Position numbers and translations under genes: made by a program. Positions 8,734-17,084 of a stretch of DNA of 53,970 bases are shown one piece after another. The stretch spans positions 75,959-129,928 of the forward strand of contig NZ_DXUU01000002.1 of assembly GCF_019417665.1 (NCBI RefSeq), read 5' to 3'. Each line of letters opens with the position of its first letter. The stretch's first letter is position 1. The DNA is from Ruminococcus sp. (GTDB lineage Bacteria; Bacillota; Clostridia; Oscillospirales; Ruminococcaceae). Under the pieces are notes generated by a model. That model was not told where the DNA came from. It saw nothing but the letters and a program-made list of their open reading frames with translations, and searched no databases.

Positions 8734-9810
8734 TCACACCAGCTGATTCCGGTTACAGATCTTCAGATTCTCAATAACCTTCTTTACGTCCTGTGTGCTG
8801 TCCTTTGCGCAAATGAGCACAGCGTCATCTGTATCCACTACGATCAGATTCTCTATACCCACCGCTGCGATCAGCCGCTTTCCGCCGCAGATCGTGCTGC
8901 GTTCTGTGCCGATGGTAATAACATCGCCCTCAATATAATTGCCGTACTCGTTGGTGGCATTGATGCGCTCCACTGCAAGCCAGTTTCCCACATCATCCCA
9001 GCCGAAGCTGCCCGGCAAGGTGTAAATATTCTCCGCCTTTTCCATCACACCGAAGTCGATGGATTCACTGCGGAATGCTTGATACTCTGCCTCCAGCACG
9101 CTCTCATAATCCGCCGTACCCACAGCCGCCTCGATCCGGGTCAGACCGTCATAAATATCCGGCATAAGCTTCTGGATGTTCGCCAGAATAGACGAGGTTT
9201 TCCATACAAACATACCACTGTTCCAAAGGTAACGGTGGGACGCCAGATATTCCTTTGCCGTCTCCAGATCCGGCTTTTCCACAAAACGCTCTACCCGATA
9301 CACGCCTGGCATCTCAAGCGCAGTATCCCGTGCGAAATTGATATAGCCATAGCCTGTCTCCGGATAGGTGGGCGTAATGCCGATGGTCACAAGATTCTCA
9401 TCCTTTTCTGCCACCGCAACTGCCTGGCGCAGAGTATCAATGTACATTTCTTCATATCGGATCAGGTGATCTGACGGCAGCACCAGCATCATAGCTTCGC
9501 CGTACTTCTTGCGGATCACCGCTGCGGCCAGACCGATGCACGGTGCTGTGTTGCGTGCGCACGGCTCTGTGAGAACATTCTCCGCCGGAAGAGACGGGAG
9601 CTGTTCCTGCACCAATGCTGCATAACTAACGTTAGTCACCACAAAGATGTCCTCTATAGCCACTATGGGCAGAAGCCGCTTTACGGTTTTCTGAATCATG
9701 GTTTCCCCGTCTTCGGTCAGAGAGAGAAACTGCTTCGGATAATTGGTACGGCTCTTTGGCCAGAAGCGTTCGCCTCTGCCGCCAGCCATAATCACTGCTG
9801 TAATCTTCAT
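8734..9810 (-). CDS. manC: Mannose-1-phosphate guanylyltransferase
   Basis: Monofunctional enzyme of 358 residues that makes GDP-mannose from mannose-1-phosphate and GTP. The nucleotidyltransferase signature GGRGERFWPKSR (10-21) and PKQFLSL (25-31) are present, with FVEKPDL in the middle and WNSGMFVWK and SFGWDDVGNWLAV further on. There is no C-terminal phosphomannose isomerase domain, unlike the bifunctional ManC/AlgA proteins. Its ATG overlaps the stop of the upstream sugar transferase gene by 4 bp (ATGA). It supplies the substrate of Gmd. Confidence 0.95.
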   Translation of the reverse strand: MKITAVIMAGGRGERFWPKSRTNYPKQFLSLTEDGETMIQKTVKRLLPIVAIEDIFVVTNVSYAALVQEQLPSLPAENVLTEPCARNTAPCIGLAAAVIRKKYGEAMMLVLPSDHLIRYEEMYIDTLRQAVAVAEKDENLVTIGITPTYPETGYGYINFARDTALEMPGVYRVERFVEKPDLETAKEYLASHRYLWNSGMFVWKTSSILANIQKLMPDIYDGLTRIEAAVGTADYESVLEAEYQAFRSESIDFGVMEKAENIYTLPGSFGWDDVGNWLAVERINATNEYGNYIEGDVITIGTERSTICGGKRLIAAVGIENLIVVDTDDAVLICAKDSTQDVKKVIENLKICNRNQLV

Positions 9811-11219
9811 GATTGATCTCCTTTATCTTGCTTCTGCATCTGCTCCATATATTCCTGATGCAGCAATTCCTGTACATCGTGAGCATTTGCTTCCTCATTG
9901 GTCTCGCCGGGGAACAGGGCAGTTTTCAAAGTCATCAGAATAATGCGTAAATCTAAAAAAATGGAGTAATTCTCAATATACATCAAATCCATTTTCAGCT
10001 TATCATAGGGCAGGGTATCGTACAGCCCTGTCACCTGGGCATAGCCTGTGAGCCCTGCCTTGACGTGAAGCCGAAACTCAAATTCCGGCATGGTCTTTTC
10101 GTATTCCTGTGCCAACTCAGGACGTTCCGGTCGGGGTCCCACCACGGACATCTCTCCCCGGAAAATATTGATGAGCTGAGGCAGCTCGTCCAGGCGGCAT
10201 TTCCGCAGAAAGCGTCCCACTTTTGTAATGCGGTTATCATCCTCTTTTGCCAGCTGGGGACCGTTTTTCTCGGCATCCACCACCATACTGCGAAATTTAT
10301 ACACATAGAATTCCCTGCCGCCGATGGTGAGGCGCTTTTGCTTGAACAAAACCGGACCGCCGTCATCCAGCTTAATGGCAATGGCGGACAACAACATAAA
10401 GGGTGACAGCAGCACCAGAAATACTACGGAAAACACCAGGTCAAAGATCCGTTTTCCCAGCTTCTGTTCAAAAGTCAGGCCATAATTGCGGCAGAGCAGC
10501 AGCGGCGTGTCAAAGAGCCGGATCTCCTCTGCACCTCTTAAAATAATATCCGAAATTTTCGGTGCAATATACGCCCGTATATTTTTGGCAAAACAATATT
10601 TGATCAGATCGTTTCTCTGAGCACCCGACACCTCACAGAGAATAATACCCTCATAACGTTCAATGGCATCATAAATTTGCTTCGGCTCTGCATCTGCACT
10701 GACGGATTCGCAGATCATATACTTGTCCACACGGCGGCTCATTTTCAGCACCAGTTCCGCTGCATTGCGGTCGCCATAAATGACCACAAGTTTCCGAGGG
10801 GGATAAATATGAAAATAAAGCTTGTTGATAAGAACGATCCACAAAACCAGCACGATCAGATCCGCACCAGTCAGAATCACCATGGGCAATATAGCGGAAA
10901 AATCACGGTTCACTACACTGATCTGAAAATAGGTCAGCAGATTCACACAAAAAATGGAGAGCGTCTGGGAATAGAACATATCTGTTCGCTTCAGATAGCC
11001 AATCTTCAGACCACCGAAAGATTTTGCAAACAACAGTACCAGCACCGCATAGATCAGGATCATCACCCAGTTGCCCCGCCGATAGAAGGGCAACAGAATC
11101 GCATCGCTGTAGCTGTGATACCAGACCCATGCGAAGCCGCCGGCATACAGACCCACCAGCAGAACTGCCGCAAAAAATGAAAAGATCCGTTTGAATTGAT
11201 CTCGGTTATTGTTCATCAT
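9807..11219 (-). CDS. Exopolysaccharide polyprenyl glycosylphosphotransferase (undecaprenyl-phosphate sugar-1-P transferase)
   Basis: About 470 residues. Several membrane helices fill the N-terminal 120 residues (FFAAVLLVGLYAGGFAWVW, VMILIYAVLVLLFA, others), followed by a CoA-binding-like middle domain. The C-terminal bacterial sugar transferase domain (about 270-450) begins with KRIFDLVFSVVFLVLLSPFM and has VLFKQKRLTIGG, YKFRSM, DELPQLINIFRGEMSVVGPRPE. Such enzymes load the first sugar phosphate on undecaprenyl phosphate and so start repeat-unit assembly. It is the first gene of the operon. The start at 11219 (ATGATG) is chosen because the upstream frame lies in the leader; no good SD is visible, and a stem-forming GCCGGCAT/ATGCCGGT pair lies just before it. 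Confidence 0.88.
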   Translation of the reverse strand: MMNNNRDQFKRIFSFFAAVLLVGLYAGGFAWVWYHSYSDAILLPFYRRGNWVMILIYAVLVLLFAKSFGGLKIGYLKRTDMFYSQTLSIFCVNLLTYFQISVVNRDFSAILPMVILTGADLIVLVLWIVLINKLYFHIYPPRKLVVIYGDRNAAELVLKMSRRVDKYMICESVSADAEPKQIYDAIERYEGIILCEVSGAQRNDLIKYCFAKNIRAYIAPKISDIILRGAEEIRLFDTPLLLCRNYGLTFEQKLGKRIFDLVFSVVFLVLLSPFMLLSAIAIKLDDGGPVLFKQKRLTIGGREFYVYKFRSMVVDAEKNGPQLAKEDDNRITKVGRFLRKCRLDELPQLINIFRGEMSVVGPRPERPELAQEYEKTMPEFEFRLHVKAGLTGYAQVTGLYDTLPYDKLKMDLMYIENYSIFLDLRIILMTLKTALFPGETNEEANAHDVQELLHQEYMEQMQKQDKGDQS

Positions 11220-11220
11220 A

Positions 11221-11262
11221 TGGTAAAGGCACCGGCATATCCGCTGTAAAAAGCGACCATGC
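11221..11262 (-). promoter_or_regulatory. Leader hairpin directly before the first EPS gene
   Basis: On the minus strand GTGCCGGCAT pairs with ATGCCGGTGC around an inner TCGCT...AGCG part, ending less than 10 nt before the ATG at 11219. Further upstream GTACTC-TTAT-GGAGTAC (about 11312-11329) is another hairpin. With no strong SD visible, the last hairpin could influence translation; this is inference. Confidence 0.5.
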
Positions 11263-11342
11263 CGGCACATCTCACTTTCCCAAAGGATCTGCCGGCATCT
11301 GTCGGCAGTGCCGTACTCCATAAGAGTACAGCATACGCCTTT

Positions 11343-11372
11343 ATTATAGCAGAACAGCCGCTATGCTGTCAA
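11343..11372 (-). promoter_or_regulatory. SigA-type promoter of the GDP-rhamnose EPS operon
   Basis: Minus-strand TTGACA (11367-11372) and TATAAT (11343-11348), 18-bp spacer. Both hexamers are perfect consensus. Transcription would start near 11336, giving a structured leader of about 115 nt before the sugar transferase gene. Confidence 0.9.
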
Positions 11373-11496
11373 GCTTTTCCGGCATTTTTCATGGGATTTT
11401 TGGCTGAGCGAACAAAATAGCAGCGGAAACTGTGCAGAAAAACGGTTTCTGCTGTTTTCAGGTTCATCCTAAAAACGTACCTTCTGATATGATTGC

Positions 11497-11532
11497 CAAA
11501 AAATCGACGCCACGGCAGATCGTGACGTCGAT
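11497..11532 (-). terminator. Terminator after the anti-sigma-like gene
   Basis: Minus-strand stem ATCGACG (11526-11532) with CGTCGAT (11503-11509) plus an inner ACG/CGT, followed by a T6 run. It separates the sigma operon from the EPS promoter. Confidence 0.8.
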
Positions 11533-11591
11533 AACGAGTTGTCATTTTTTCATTTTTCCCTATGGGTAAATCCCACAAGATCACCGCACCG

Positions 11592-12488
11592 TTATTGTGC
11601 AACAGTGAAAATATAATAGGCGTCTTCACCAGCATACTGTATCGCAAGTTGCTGTGTTGGATCAATACCCTCCATGGCGTAGATCAGAACCGTATACGTT
11701 CCGTCTGCTTCTGCACCGCTGGTCACACCGTATCCCAAGTACTCTAATTCCTTTCCGGTAGTCTCTGCATACTGGGTATCATAGCGAATACCGTTCCAAG
11801 TGAGCTTATAGTACAAATAAATATTCTGGCGGATAGGTATATCCGTATGTGTTTCCGGCATGTCAGTGTTGTTTGTCAGTGCTGTCGTTTCTACCGGATC
11901 TGTAGGTGGATCCTGAGCCGATGCAATTGCCCCCCCAGACTTTGCCGTTGTCTCTGCCGCTGTTGTCACCGCCGCACAAGCTGTTGTGGTCTGACGGTGC
12001 ACCTGTCCAGGCACCTGCCCGGTCACTGCTGCCTGGTTCTCTTCCTGTACTGTTACCGATTCAGTCACTACATCGATTGCGCCAGAAGCTGCGGTCTTCG
12101 TCTGCGCCGCTTCTGTATCAGACTGTACCACAGTCACTGTCTCTGTTTGGTGTTCCATCTGATCTTCCGATGCTGTAGAAACAGTTTCCTCAAAGACTGC
12201 GGCAGTCGTCACAGTCTCCGGCGTCACCACCTGAAGCTGTTCTGTCCCGCCCTGAGGCATTCTTCCATGCAAGGATGCCGCCGCAACAACAACACATGCC
12301 AATGCTGCGGTACAGATTCCAGCAGAGGTCTGCCAACGAAGATACCACGGACGTTTTTTCACTGTTTCCTGTGATGCAGCACGCCGCATGATCTCCAGGT
12401 ACATCCGATCCTTTGCCGCTTCATCCGGCTTTATCTGTTCCAGTGCCTGCAGTAGTCGGCGTTCCATTTGTTCTTCATGATTCGGCAT
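11592..12488 (-). CDS. Membrane-anchored anti-sigma-factor-like protein
   Basis: A 298-residue protein. The cytoplasmic N-terminus (about 1-55, MPNHEEQMERRLLQALEQIKPDEAAKDRMY) is followed by one membrane helix (about 61-77, AGICTAALACVVVAAAS), a long Thr/Glu/Ala-rich linker (about 90-225), and a small C-terminal extracytoplasmic domain (IYLYYKLTWNGIRYDTQYAE...YYIFTVAQ). This layout, with a gene overlapping an ECF sigma gene by 14 bp, is what sigma/anti-sigma pairs look like; binding of the sigma factor is inferred. The start at 12488 follows GGAGGTGAG; the longer frame overlaps the sigma gene. The ligand sensed outside is unknown. Confidence 0.75.
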   Translation of the reverse strand: MPNHEEQMERRLLQALEQIKPDEAAKDRMYLEIMRRAASQETVKKRPWYLRWQTSAGICTAALACVVVAAASLHGRMPQGGTEQLQVVTPETVTTAAVFEETVSTASEDQMEHQTETVTVVQSDTEAAQTKTAASGAIDVVTESVTVQEENQAAVTGQVPGQVHRQTTTACAAVTTAAETTAKSGGAIASAQDPPTDPVETTALTNNTDMPETHTDIPIRQNIYLYYKLTWNGIRYDTQYAETTGKELEYLGYGVTSGAEADGTYTVLIYAMEGIDPTQQLAIQYAGEDAYYIFTVAQ

Positions 12489-12972
12489 CCAGCTCACCTC
12501 CCAGCGACTTAGACAACAACTTTCTGCTGCGATGGAGCAGCGAACGGACTGTTGTCTCTTTTTTTCCCAGCATCCCGGCAATCTCCGCTCCGGAATACCC
12601 TTCATAATAAAATAAGTACACGACTGTTTTATATTGATCCGGCAAATCCATCACTGCCGACAATACGGCAGAATCCTGATCCGGTGGTTCTGATGTCCCC
12701 ATGGCAGACTCCCAGTCCTCGACCTCCTCACGCTTGGAATGCGACCAGTGCCGCAGCGCATTTTTACAAAGATTCGAAGCTGTGACGATCAGCCACGCCC
12801 GTGCATGTTTTTCATCCGCCCAGAGCTGGGGCTGACCCATGGCACGCAAGAATGTTTCCTGCGTCAGATCCTCCGCATCCATCTGATTTTTCATCCGTAT
12901 GTAACAAACACGATATACCGTATCTACATGCCGTGCGTAGAACTGCGCAAAAGCCATCTCGTCCTGCGGCAT
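12475..12972 (-). CDS. ECF-type RNA polymerase sigma factor
   Basis: A 165-residue sigma-70 family protein with only regions 2 and 4. Region 2 is FYARHVDTVYRVCYIRMKNQMDAEDLTQETFLRA (about 11-45). Region 4 is LPDQYKTVVYLFYYEGYSGAEIAGMLGKKETTVRSLLHRSRKLL (about 110-155), with the helix-turn-helix SGAEIAGMLGKKETTVRS. The start at 12972 is preceded by AGGAGG with 7-bp spacing. It is followed by the anti-sigma-like gene, overlapping by 14 bp. Targets cannot be read from the sequence; an inverted repeat lies upstream at 13121-13150. Confidence 0.9.
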   Translation of the reverse strand: MPQDEMAFAQFYARHVDTVYRVCYIRMKNQMDAEDLTQETFLRAMGQPQLWADEKHARAWLIVTASNLCKNALRHWSHSKREEVEDWESAMGTSEPPDQDSAVLSAVMDLPDQYKTVVYLFYYEGYSGAEIAGMLGKKETTVRSLLHRSRKLLSKSLGGELDAES

Positions 12973-13120
12973 GAAAACGCCTCCTATCGCTTTCCAACAA
13001 AACTTGCCCGAAATCCCGTTCCGGTACAATTTTTCGGTTCTGCCTTCTTTTTTCGTCAGAACCCGTTCCCCTTTTCTTTAGTATATCGCATTTTTATCAA
13101 CATGATATGTATATATTGTG

Positions 13121-13150
13121 TCGATCTGCAAAACAAAATAATCAGATCGA
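13121..13150. promoter_or_regulatory. 8-bp inverted repeat upstream of the sigma factor gene
   Basis: TCGATCTG (13121-13128) and CAGATCGA (13143-13150) are perfect inverted halves with a 14-bp A-rich spacer, about 150 bp before the sigma start. It could be an operator or part of the 5' leader; there is no direct evidence of a regulator. Confidence 0.4.
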
Positions 13151-13680
13151 CCGATATTGACATTTGACAATATTCCACAGGATTTTACTATACCATGGCA
13201 TATTGCCCGAAGATCCGCCCTTCACGGATCAAAAATAATCGCTATGATGCCGAAGCCGGTGCATACGGCTCCGGGCACAGCAACTGGAGGAAATAGAAAA
13301 AACAAGTAATCACCTTTCTGCGAAATTCGCATCGCATATTCCAGGCTGCATCCGGTGTCTGGCTTCTGCGCTGGTGAGCGCATCCCTTCTGAAGCCTTAG
13401 CGGTGACTGCCAGCACCATGCACAGATGCTGTCCCTTCTGCCGTCTCCGCAGCGGATACTGTGGCATACTTGATGTGAATTCCGGAAACCGTTCTTCACG
13501 GTCTGGAAAAATCCCTTCATAATGGATACAATTCAGAACACCAAAATGTTGCATTTCCAAAAAACTTTTTTCGTTTTGTATATTTGCACAAAATCGATTC
13601 ATTTGTTTTGTGCAATTTTTACATTTTTTGCATTCTTCAAGACTTTCAAAAAAAAGCGTTTTCTTTTGGAGAATTTTATG
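13151..13680. other. Gap without a convincing gene
   Basis: A minus-strand frame at 13222-13602 (126 codons) ends in a hydrophobic run (DYLFFLFPPVAVPGAVCTGFGIIAIIFDP), but it has no SD, an odd Cys/Arg-rich composition and no recognised family. It may be the remains of a membrane protein gene. Otherwise nothing is seen here apart from A/T-rich sequence at 13555-13680. Confidence 0.5.
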
Positions 13681-13687
13681 TTATAAT
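13679..13687 (+). promoter_or_regulatory. Extended -10 promoter for the flippase-deoD operon
   Basis: TG-t-TATAAT is an extended -10 element; no good -35 hexamer is seen at the right distance. Transcription from here would run through a family A palindromic element before the flippase gene. Confidence 0.5.
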
Positions 13688-13738
13688 ACAATTATAAAGA
13701 ATGTGGCGTCAGAAATGAGGAGTGACGGTATTGCCCTA

Positions 13739-13901
13739 AGAGCCTGTTCAGCATCTTTTCGCACGCATCTTGCTTGCATCTTTTCTGGGAGATTTTGCGA
13801 AAATACTCGGAAATCCACAAAGGATTTCCTCCGTTTTTCACTTCATCTCCCAAAAAATCTGACTGCGCAATCTGCGCACGCCCAGATACTGAACAGACTC
13901 T
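13739..13901. repeat. Family A palindromic element, copy 1
   Basis: 163 bp, beginning AGAGCCTGTTCAGCATCTTT and ending AGATACTGAACAGACTCT, which are inverted copies. Internal hairpins include GGAAATCC-ACAAA-GGATTTCC and TGGGAGAT...ATCTCCCA. It lies in the leader of the flippase gene. Flanks are TA on the left and AA on the right, as in the other copies. Confidence 0.8.
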
Positions 13902-13954
13902 AACTCCTGATTCCAAATCAAATCCCCATTGTAAAAAACATAAGGTGGTCTTTC

Positions 13955-15376
13955 ATGAACAAATACAAAAAGCTCGTTTTCAATACGCTGGTCTTTGCCA
14001 TTGGTTCCTTTGGCTCCAAGATCCTGCTCCTGCTGCTGACCCGGCTTTATACGGGAAATATCAATCCGGGAGACAACAGCACCAAGGAACTGCTGGAACT
14101 GACGGCAAATTTCCTGATTCCCATTATCACATTCTCCATTGCAGACGCTGTCATCCGCTATGGCATCGACAAAAACTTCGACAACCGAAAGGTCTTTACT
14201 TCTGCCTGTATCACAGAGCTGTTCGGCATCGGCATTCTTATCCTGCTGTCCCCTCTGCTGAATCTGCTGCCTTATACGGAAGGATATGTCATTCTGCTGG
14301 TGATCTACTGTATCACCTCAGGCTTCCGGCAGATCGCCTCGCAATTTGTCCGGGCACGTGGTCTGGTGAAGCTTTTCGCCATGGACGGCATTCTCGCCAC
14401 GCTGACCCTGTTTATTTTCAACGTGACATTCATTGCCGGATTCCATCTAGGTGTCACCGGCTTTATGATCTCTGTCATCCTGTCTGACCTGCTGTCAGGT
14501 ATTTTCCTGTGGGCAGTGGCAGGACTGCAAAAATTCTTCCGTCCTCGTTATATGGATCGAAAAATGCTGCACACCATGCTGCGGTTTTCCATACCCCTGA
14601 TCCCGTCAGCACTGCTATGGCTGATCACTGGCTTTTCCGACCGGCTTTTCATCCGGTATATGTCCGGCCCGGACGGTCTGGTGGGTGAAACTGCTGCCGG
14701 TATTTACGGCGTTTCTACCAAGATCCCGAACCTGATCTCCACCATTTCCACCATTTTCTTTCAGGCATGGAACATGTCCGCCATTGAGGAAAATAATTCC
14801 CGTGACCGGAGTCGGTTCTACCATCGGGTATTTGATGCATACCAATCTTTTATGTTCATTGCCAGTGCCGGGCTGATCGTCTTTGTACAGCTCCTGTCTA
14901 ATATCCTCATCAACTCCGATACCTATCCCGAGTATGCCACGGCATATCAGTATACGCCGGTACTCATTGTCGGTGTACTGTTTATGTGCTTTAACCAATT
15001 CCTCAGCAGTGTCTACTCTGCCACCCAGCACACCACCCATTCTTTCTGGACAAGCCTTGTGGCAGCGGCAGTGAACATTGTACTGAACATCATTCTGATC
15101 CACATGTGGGGCATTATGGGTGCAGCCATCGCCACCTTTGTCAGCTATTTTGTCTGCTACTGCATCCGCATTGTGGATGCCCGGAAATATGTGCCATTCC
15201 CGGTGAACCACGCCAAATTTGCTGCCAACACCGCCATGCTGTTCCTGCTGGGCATTATCGTAGTAGAAGAACCGCCCATGTGGATCCTCATACTGGCTGT
15301 TGGATTCGTATTCATGGTACTGTACAATTTCAGCGCCGTGACTCAGACGCTGGCACAGCTGAAACGCAAAAAATAA
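13955..15376 (+). CDS. Polysaccharide flippase (Wzx/MATE-like, MOP superfamily)
   Basis: A 473-residue integral membrane protein with about 12-14 hydrophobic segments, from LVFNTLVFAIGSFGSKILLLLLTRLY at the N-terminus to WILILAVGFVFMVLYNFSAV near the C-terminus, ending in a basic tail. The N-terminal pattern FAIGSFGSK...LLTRLYT and TFSIADAVIRYGID fit the polysaccharide biosynthesis/export family that flips undecaprenyl-linked repeat units across the membrane. SD AAGGTGG is 7 bp before the ATG. It is transcribed apart from the EPS operon but close to it, so it is the likely exporter for the rhamnose-containing unit; that link is inference. deoD follows by 12 bp. Confidence 0.85.
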   Translation: MNKYKKLVFNTLVFAIGSFGSKILLLLLTRLYTGNINPGDNSTKELLELTANFLIPIITFSIADAVIRYGIDKNFDNRKVFTSACITELFGIGILILLSPLLNLLPYTEGYVILLVIYCITSGFRQIASQFVRARGLVKLFAMDGILATLTLFIFNVTFIAGFHLGVTGFMISVILSDLLSGIFLWAVAGLQKFFRPRYMDRKMLHTMLRFSIPLIPSALLWLITGFSDRLFIRYMSGPDGLVGETAAGIYGVSTKIPNLISTISTIFFQAWNMSAIEENNSRDRSRFYHRVFDAYQSFMFIASAGLIVFVQLLSNILINSDTYPEYATAYQYTPVLIVGVLFMCFNQFLSSVYSATQHTTHSFWTSLVAAAVNIVLNIILIHMWGIMGAAIATFVSYFVCYCIRIVDARKYVPFPVNHAKFAANTAMLFLLGIIVVEEPPMWILILAVGFVFMVLYNFSAVTQTLAQLKRKK

Positions 15377-15388
15377 GGAGATATTTCT

Positions 15389-16093
15389 ATGGCAACACCA
15401 CACAACGCCGCCGCAAAAGGCGACATTGCAAAAACCGTTCTCATGCCGGGAGATCCGCTCCGGGCAAAATTCATTGCAGAGCATTTTCTGGAAAATGCAG
15501 TCTGCTACAACACTGTCCGTGGGATGTATGGTTACACGGGAACTTATCACGGCGTGCTTGTTTCCGTCCAGGGCAGCGGCATGGGTATGCCATCCATCGG
15601 CATCTATTCCTACGAACTGTACCACGAATATGATGTGGAACGCATTCTCCGTGTGGGCACTGCCGGAGGTGTGGCAGATCACGTCCAGCTCCGTGATGTA
15701 GTACTGGGACAAGCGGCGTGCACCGACTCCAACTATGCTGCACAGTATCATCTCCCCGGCACTTATGCCCCCATTGCATCCTACGAACTGCTGGCATCGG
15801 CTGCGGCTGCGGCAAAAGAACTGCATATTCCCGTACACGTGGGGAATCTGCTCTCCACCGATGTGTTCTACAACGAACCTAGCCCCTTACCCCAATGGGC
15901 AAAAATGGGCGTGCTTGCCACAGAAATGGAAGCCGCTGCACTGTATATGAATGCCGCCGCTGCCGGAAAGCAGGCGCTCTGTATTGTCACTGTGTCTGAC
16001 TGTCCCCTTCGGGGTGAAGCCACCACTGCGGAAGAACGGCAGACCTCCTTCACTGACATGATGCATCTGGCACTGGAAACGGCTGTTATGTAA
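15389..16093 (+). CDS. deoD: Purine-nucleoside phosphorylase, DeoD type
   Basis: A 234-residue hexameric-type phosphorylase that splits purine nucleosides with phosphate in the salvage pathway. Recognisable parts are VLMPGDPLRAKFIAEHFLE (about 17-35), the phosphate/nucleoside loop VQGSGMGMPSIGIYSYEL (about 60-77), RVGTAGG, the ribose contact ATEMEAAALY (about 179-188) and VSDCPLRGE. Length is normal for the family. SD AAGGAG is 8 bp upstream. It follows the flippase gene by 12 bp, so they are co-transcribed, although the functions are unrelated. Its TAA stop codon uses the first base of a family A element. Confidence 0.95.
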   Translation: MATPHNAAAKGDIAKTVLMPGDPLRAKFIAEHFLENAVCYNTVRGMYGYTGTYHGVLVSVQGSGMGMPSIGIYSYELYHEYDVERILRVGTAGGVADHVQLRDVVLGQAACTDSNYAAQYHLPGTYAPIASYELLASAAAAAKELHIPVHVGNLLSTDVFYNEPSPLPQWAKMGVLATEMEAAALYMNAAAAGKQALCIVTVSDCPLRGEATTAEERQTSFTDMMHLALETAVM

Positions 16094-16254
16094 GAGCCTG
16101 TTCAGCATCTTTTCGCACATGTCTTTTCGGTGAATTTTACTGCTTTCTGCGTTAAAAATTCTTGCCGGGCGACAGCCCGCCTGCGAATTTTCGCCTTGAA
16201 ATCAGCGAAAATTCACTCAAAAATCCATGCACGACAAGATACTAAACAGGCTCT
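16093..16254. repeat. Family A palindromic element, copy 2
   Basis: 162 bp from AGAGCCTGTTCAGCATCTTT to AAGATACTAAACAGGCTCT. The first A is the last base of the deoD stop codon. Internal hairpins: CGGGC-gaca-GCCCG, and GAATTTTCGC...GCGAAAATTC (10-bp perfect stem). Confidence 0.85.
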
Positions 16255-16269
16255 AAGAAAAAAGATAAG

Positions 16270-16319
16270 AAAAAACCGCTCTGTATCCCGATAAAATGGG
16301 GTTACAGAGCGGTTTTTTG
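16270..16319. terminator. Bidirectional terminator between deoD and the small minus-strand gene
   Basis: AACCGCTCTGTA pairs with TACAGAGCGGTT around a partly paired loop, with an A run before and a T run after, so it can terminate transcription from both sides. Confidence 0.9.
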
Positions 16320-16343
16320 TTTCATGATAAGTGCAGTTCCGAT

Positions 16344-16787
16344 TTATGCGTCGGCATCTGTCTCCTGTTCCGAGGTGTAATACACATCATCATACATTTT
16401 TTCATAGAGACGGATGAGCGCCTGATTGGTCTCTTCCCGTTCCTGCACGATCTTCTGGATAGCGGCGATCTTTTCCAGGCAGGCTTCGTTCTCCGAAGTC
16501 GTCGGCACCTTTTCCAGCTTTTCCATGGCAAGTGTAATATGGGAAGTATCCTCCCGGATCTGTTTCAGTTCCTCGAAGATCTGCGCCGCAGTGAGATTCA
16601 TGGGCGCTTTTGTTTCGCTGTTAGACATCATAACGGTTTCCTCCCGTTCACCGGGCAGGCACGTCAGACAGATGGTATTTTCATCCACAAACCGTGCCCG
16701 TCCCTTTTTCACAAGACCTTTTGCCCGTTTCGGATAGGTCGGTTCGTATACATTTCCCTGCAAATCCATGACAGTTATACATTTCAT
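16344..16787 (-). CDS. Small RRXRR-like protein with coiled-coil tail, unknown function
   Basis: 147 residues from the ATG at 16787; AAGGA lies upstream and a consensus promoter ends about 70 bp before it. The first 45 residues (MDLQGNVYEPTYPKRAKGLV, KKGRARFVDENTICL) follow the pattern D-x-G-x(4)-PT-x-PKRA-x2-L-x-K-x-GRARFV...I-x-L seen in RRXRR domains at the N-terminus of IscB-type proteins. There is no nuclease domain; the rest is helical and acidic (residues about 60-140, KQIREDTSHITLAMEKLEKV and EKIAAIQKIVQEREETNQAL). Function is unknown; the RRXRR resemblance is by eye. Confidence 0.65.
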   Translation of the reverse strand: MKCITVMDLQGNVYEPTYPKRAKGLVKKGRARFVDENTICLTCLPGEREETVMMSNSETKAPMNLTAAQIFEELKQIREDTSHITLAMEKLEKVPTTSENEACLEKIAAIQKIVQEREETNQALIRLYEKMYDDVYYTSEQETDADA

Positions 16788-16856
16788 AACAGGATGATTC
16801 CTTCTTTGGTATCGGACGCTGTTTTTTGTAATGGGTGCCCTCCCCTGTCCGGTTTT

Positions 16857-16886
16857 ATTATAGCATAGGGAAAAGGTCGATGTCAA
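16857..16886 (-). promoter_or_regulatory. SigA-type promoter of the RRXRR-like gene
   Basis: Minus-strand TTGACA (16881-16886) and TATAAT (16857-16862), both perfect consensus, 18-bp spacer. Confidence 0.85.
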
Positions 16887-17084
16887 GATTTTTTTACGGC
16901 AGAATGTTTTTTGTACCTTTGACGACATTTTTCGAAGGTTTTGGAGGAGGATGCGGTGGGAGCAAACCCCCGCCCTACGAGTCTTTCAACGACATAAATG
17001 GCATATGATTTACAATTTCGCAAATTTTTGGAGCGCCCCTATGTTTGCCTATCATGATTATCCGCAAAATGTAGGGCGACCATT

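Noticed and set aside
8461..8746. Open frames of 79-88 codons on both strands across the hairpin array
   Set aside because: No SD, composition set by GC-rich palindromes, and overlapping frames on both strands; the hairpin structure explains the region better.
13222..13602. 126-codon minus-strand open frame
   Set aside because: No SD and no recognisable family; only the hydrophobic C-terminus looks protein-like. Kept as a remark on the gap rather than as a gene.
14615..15838. 407-codon minus-strand open frame
   Set aside because: Antisense to the flippase and deoD, both of which have family motifs and SD sequences.
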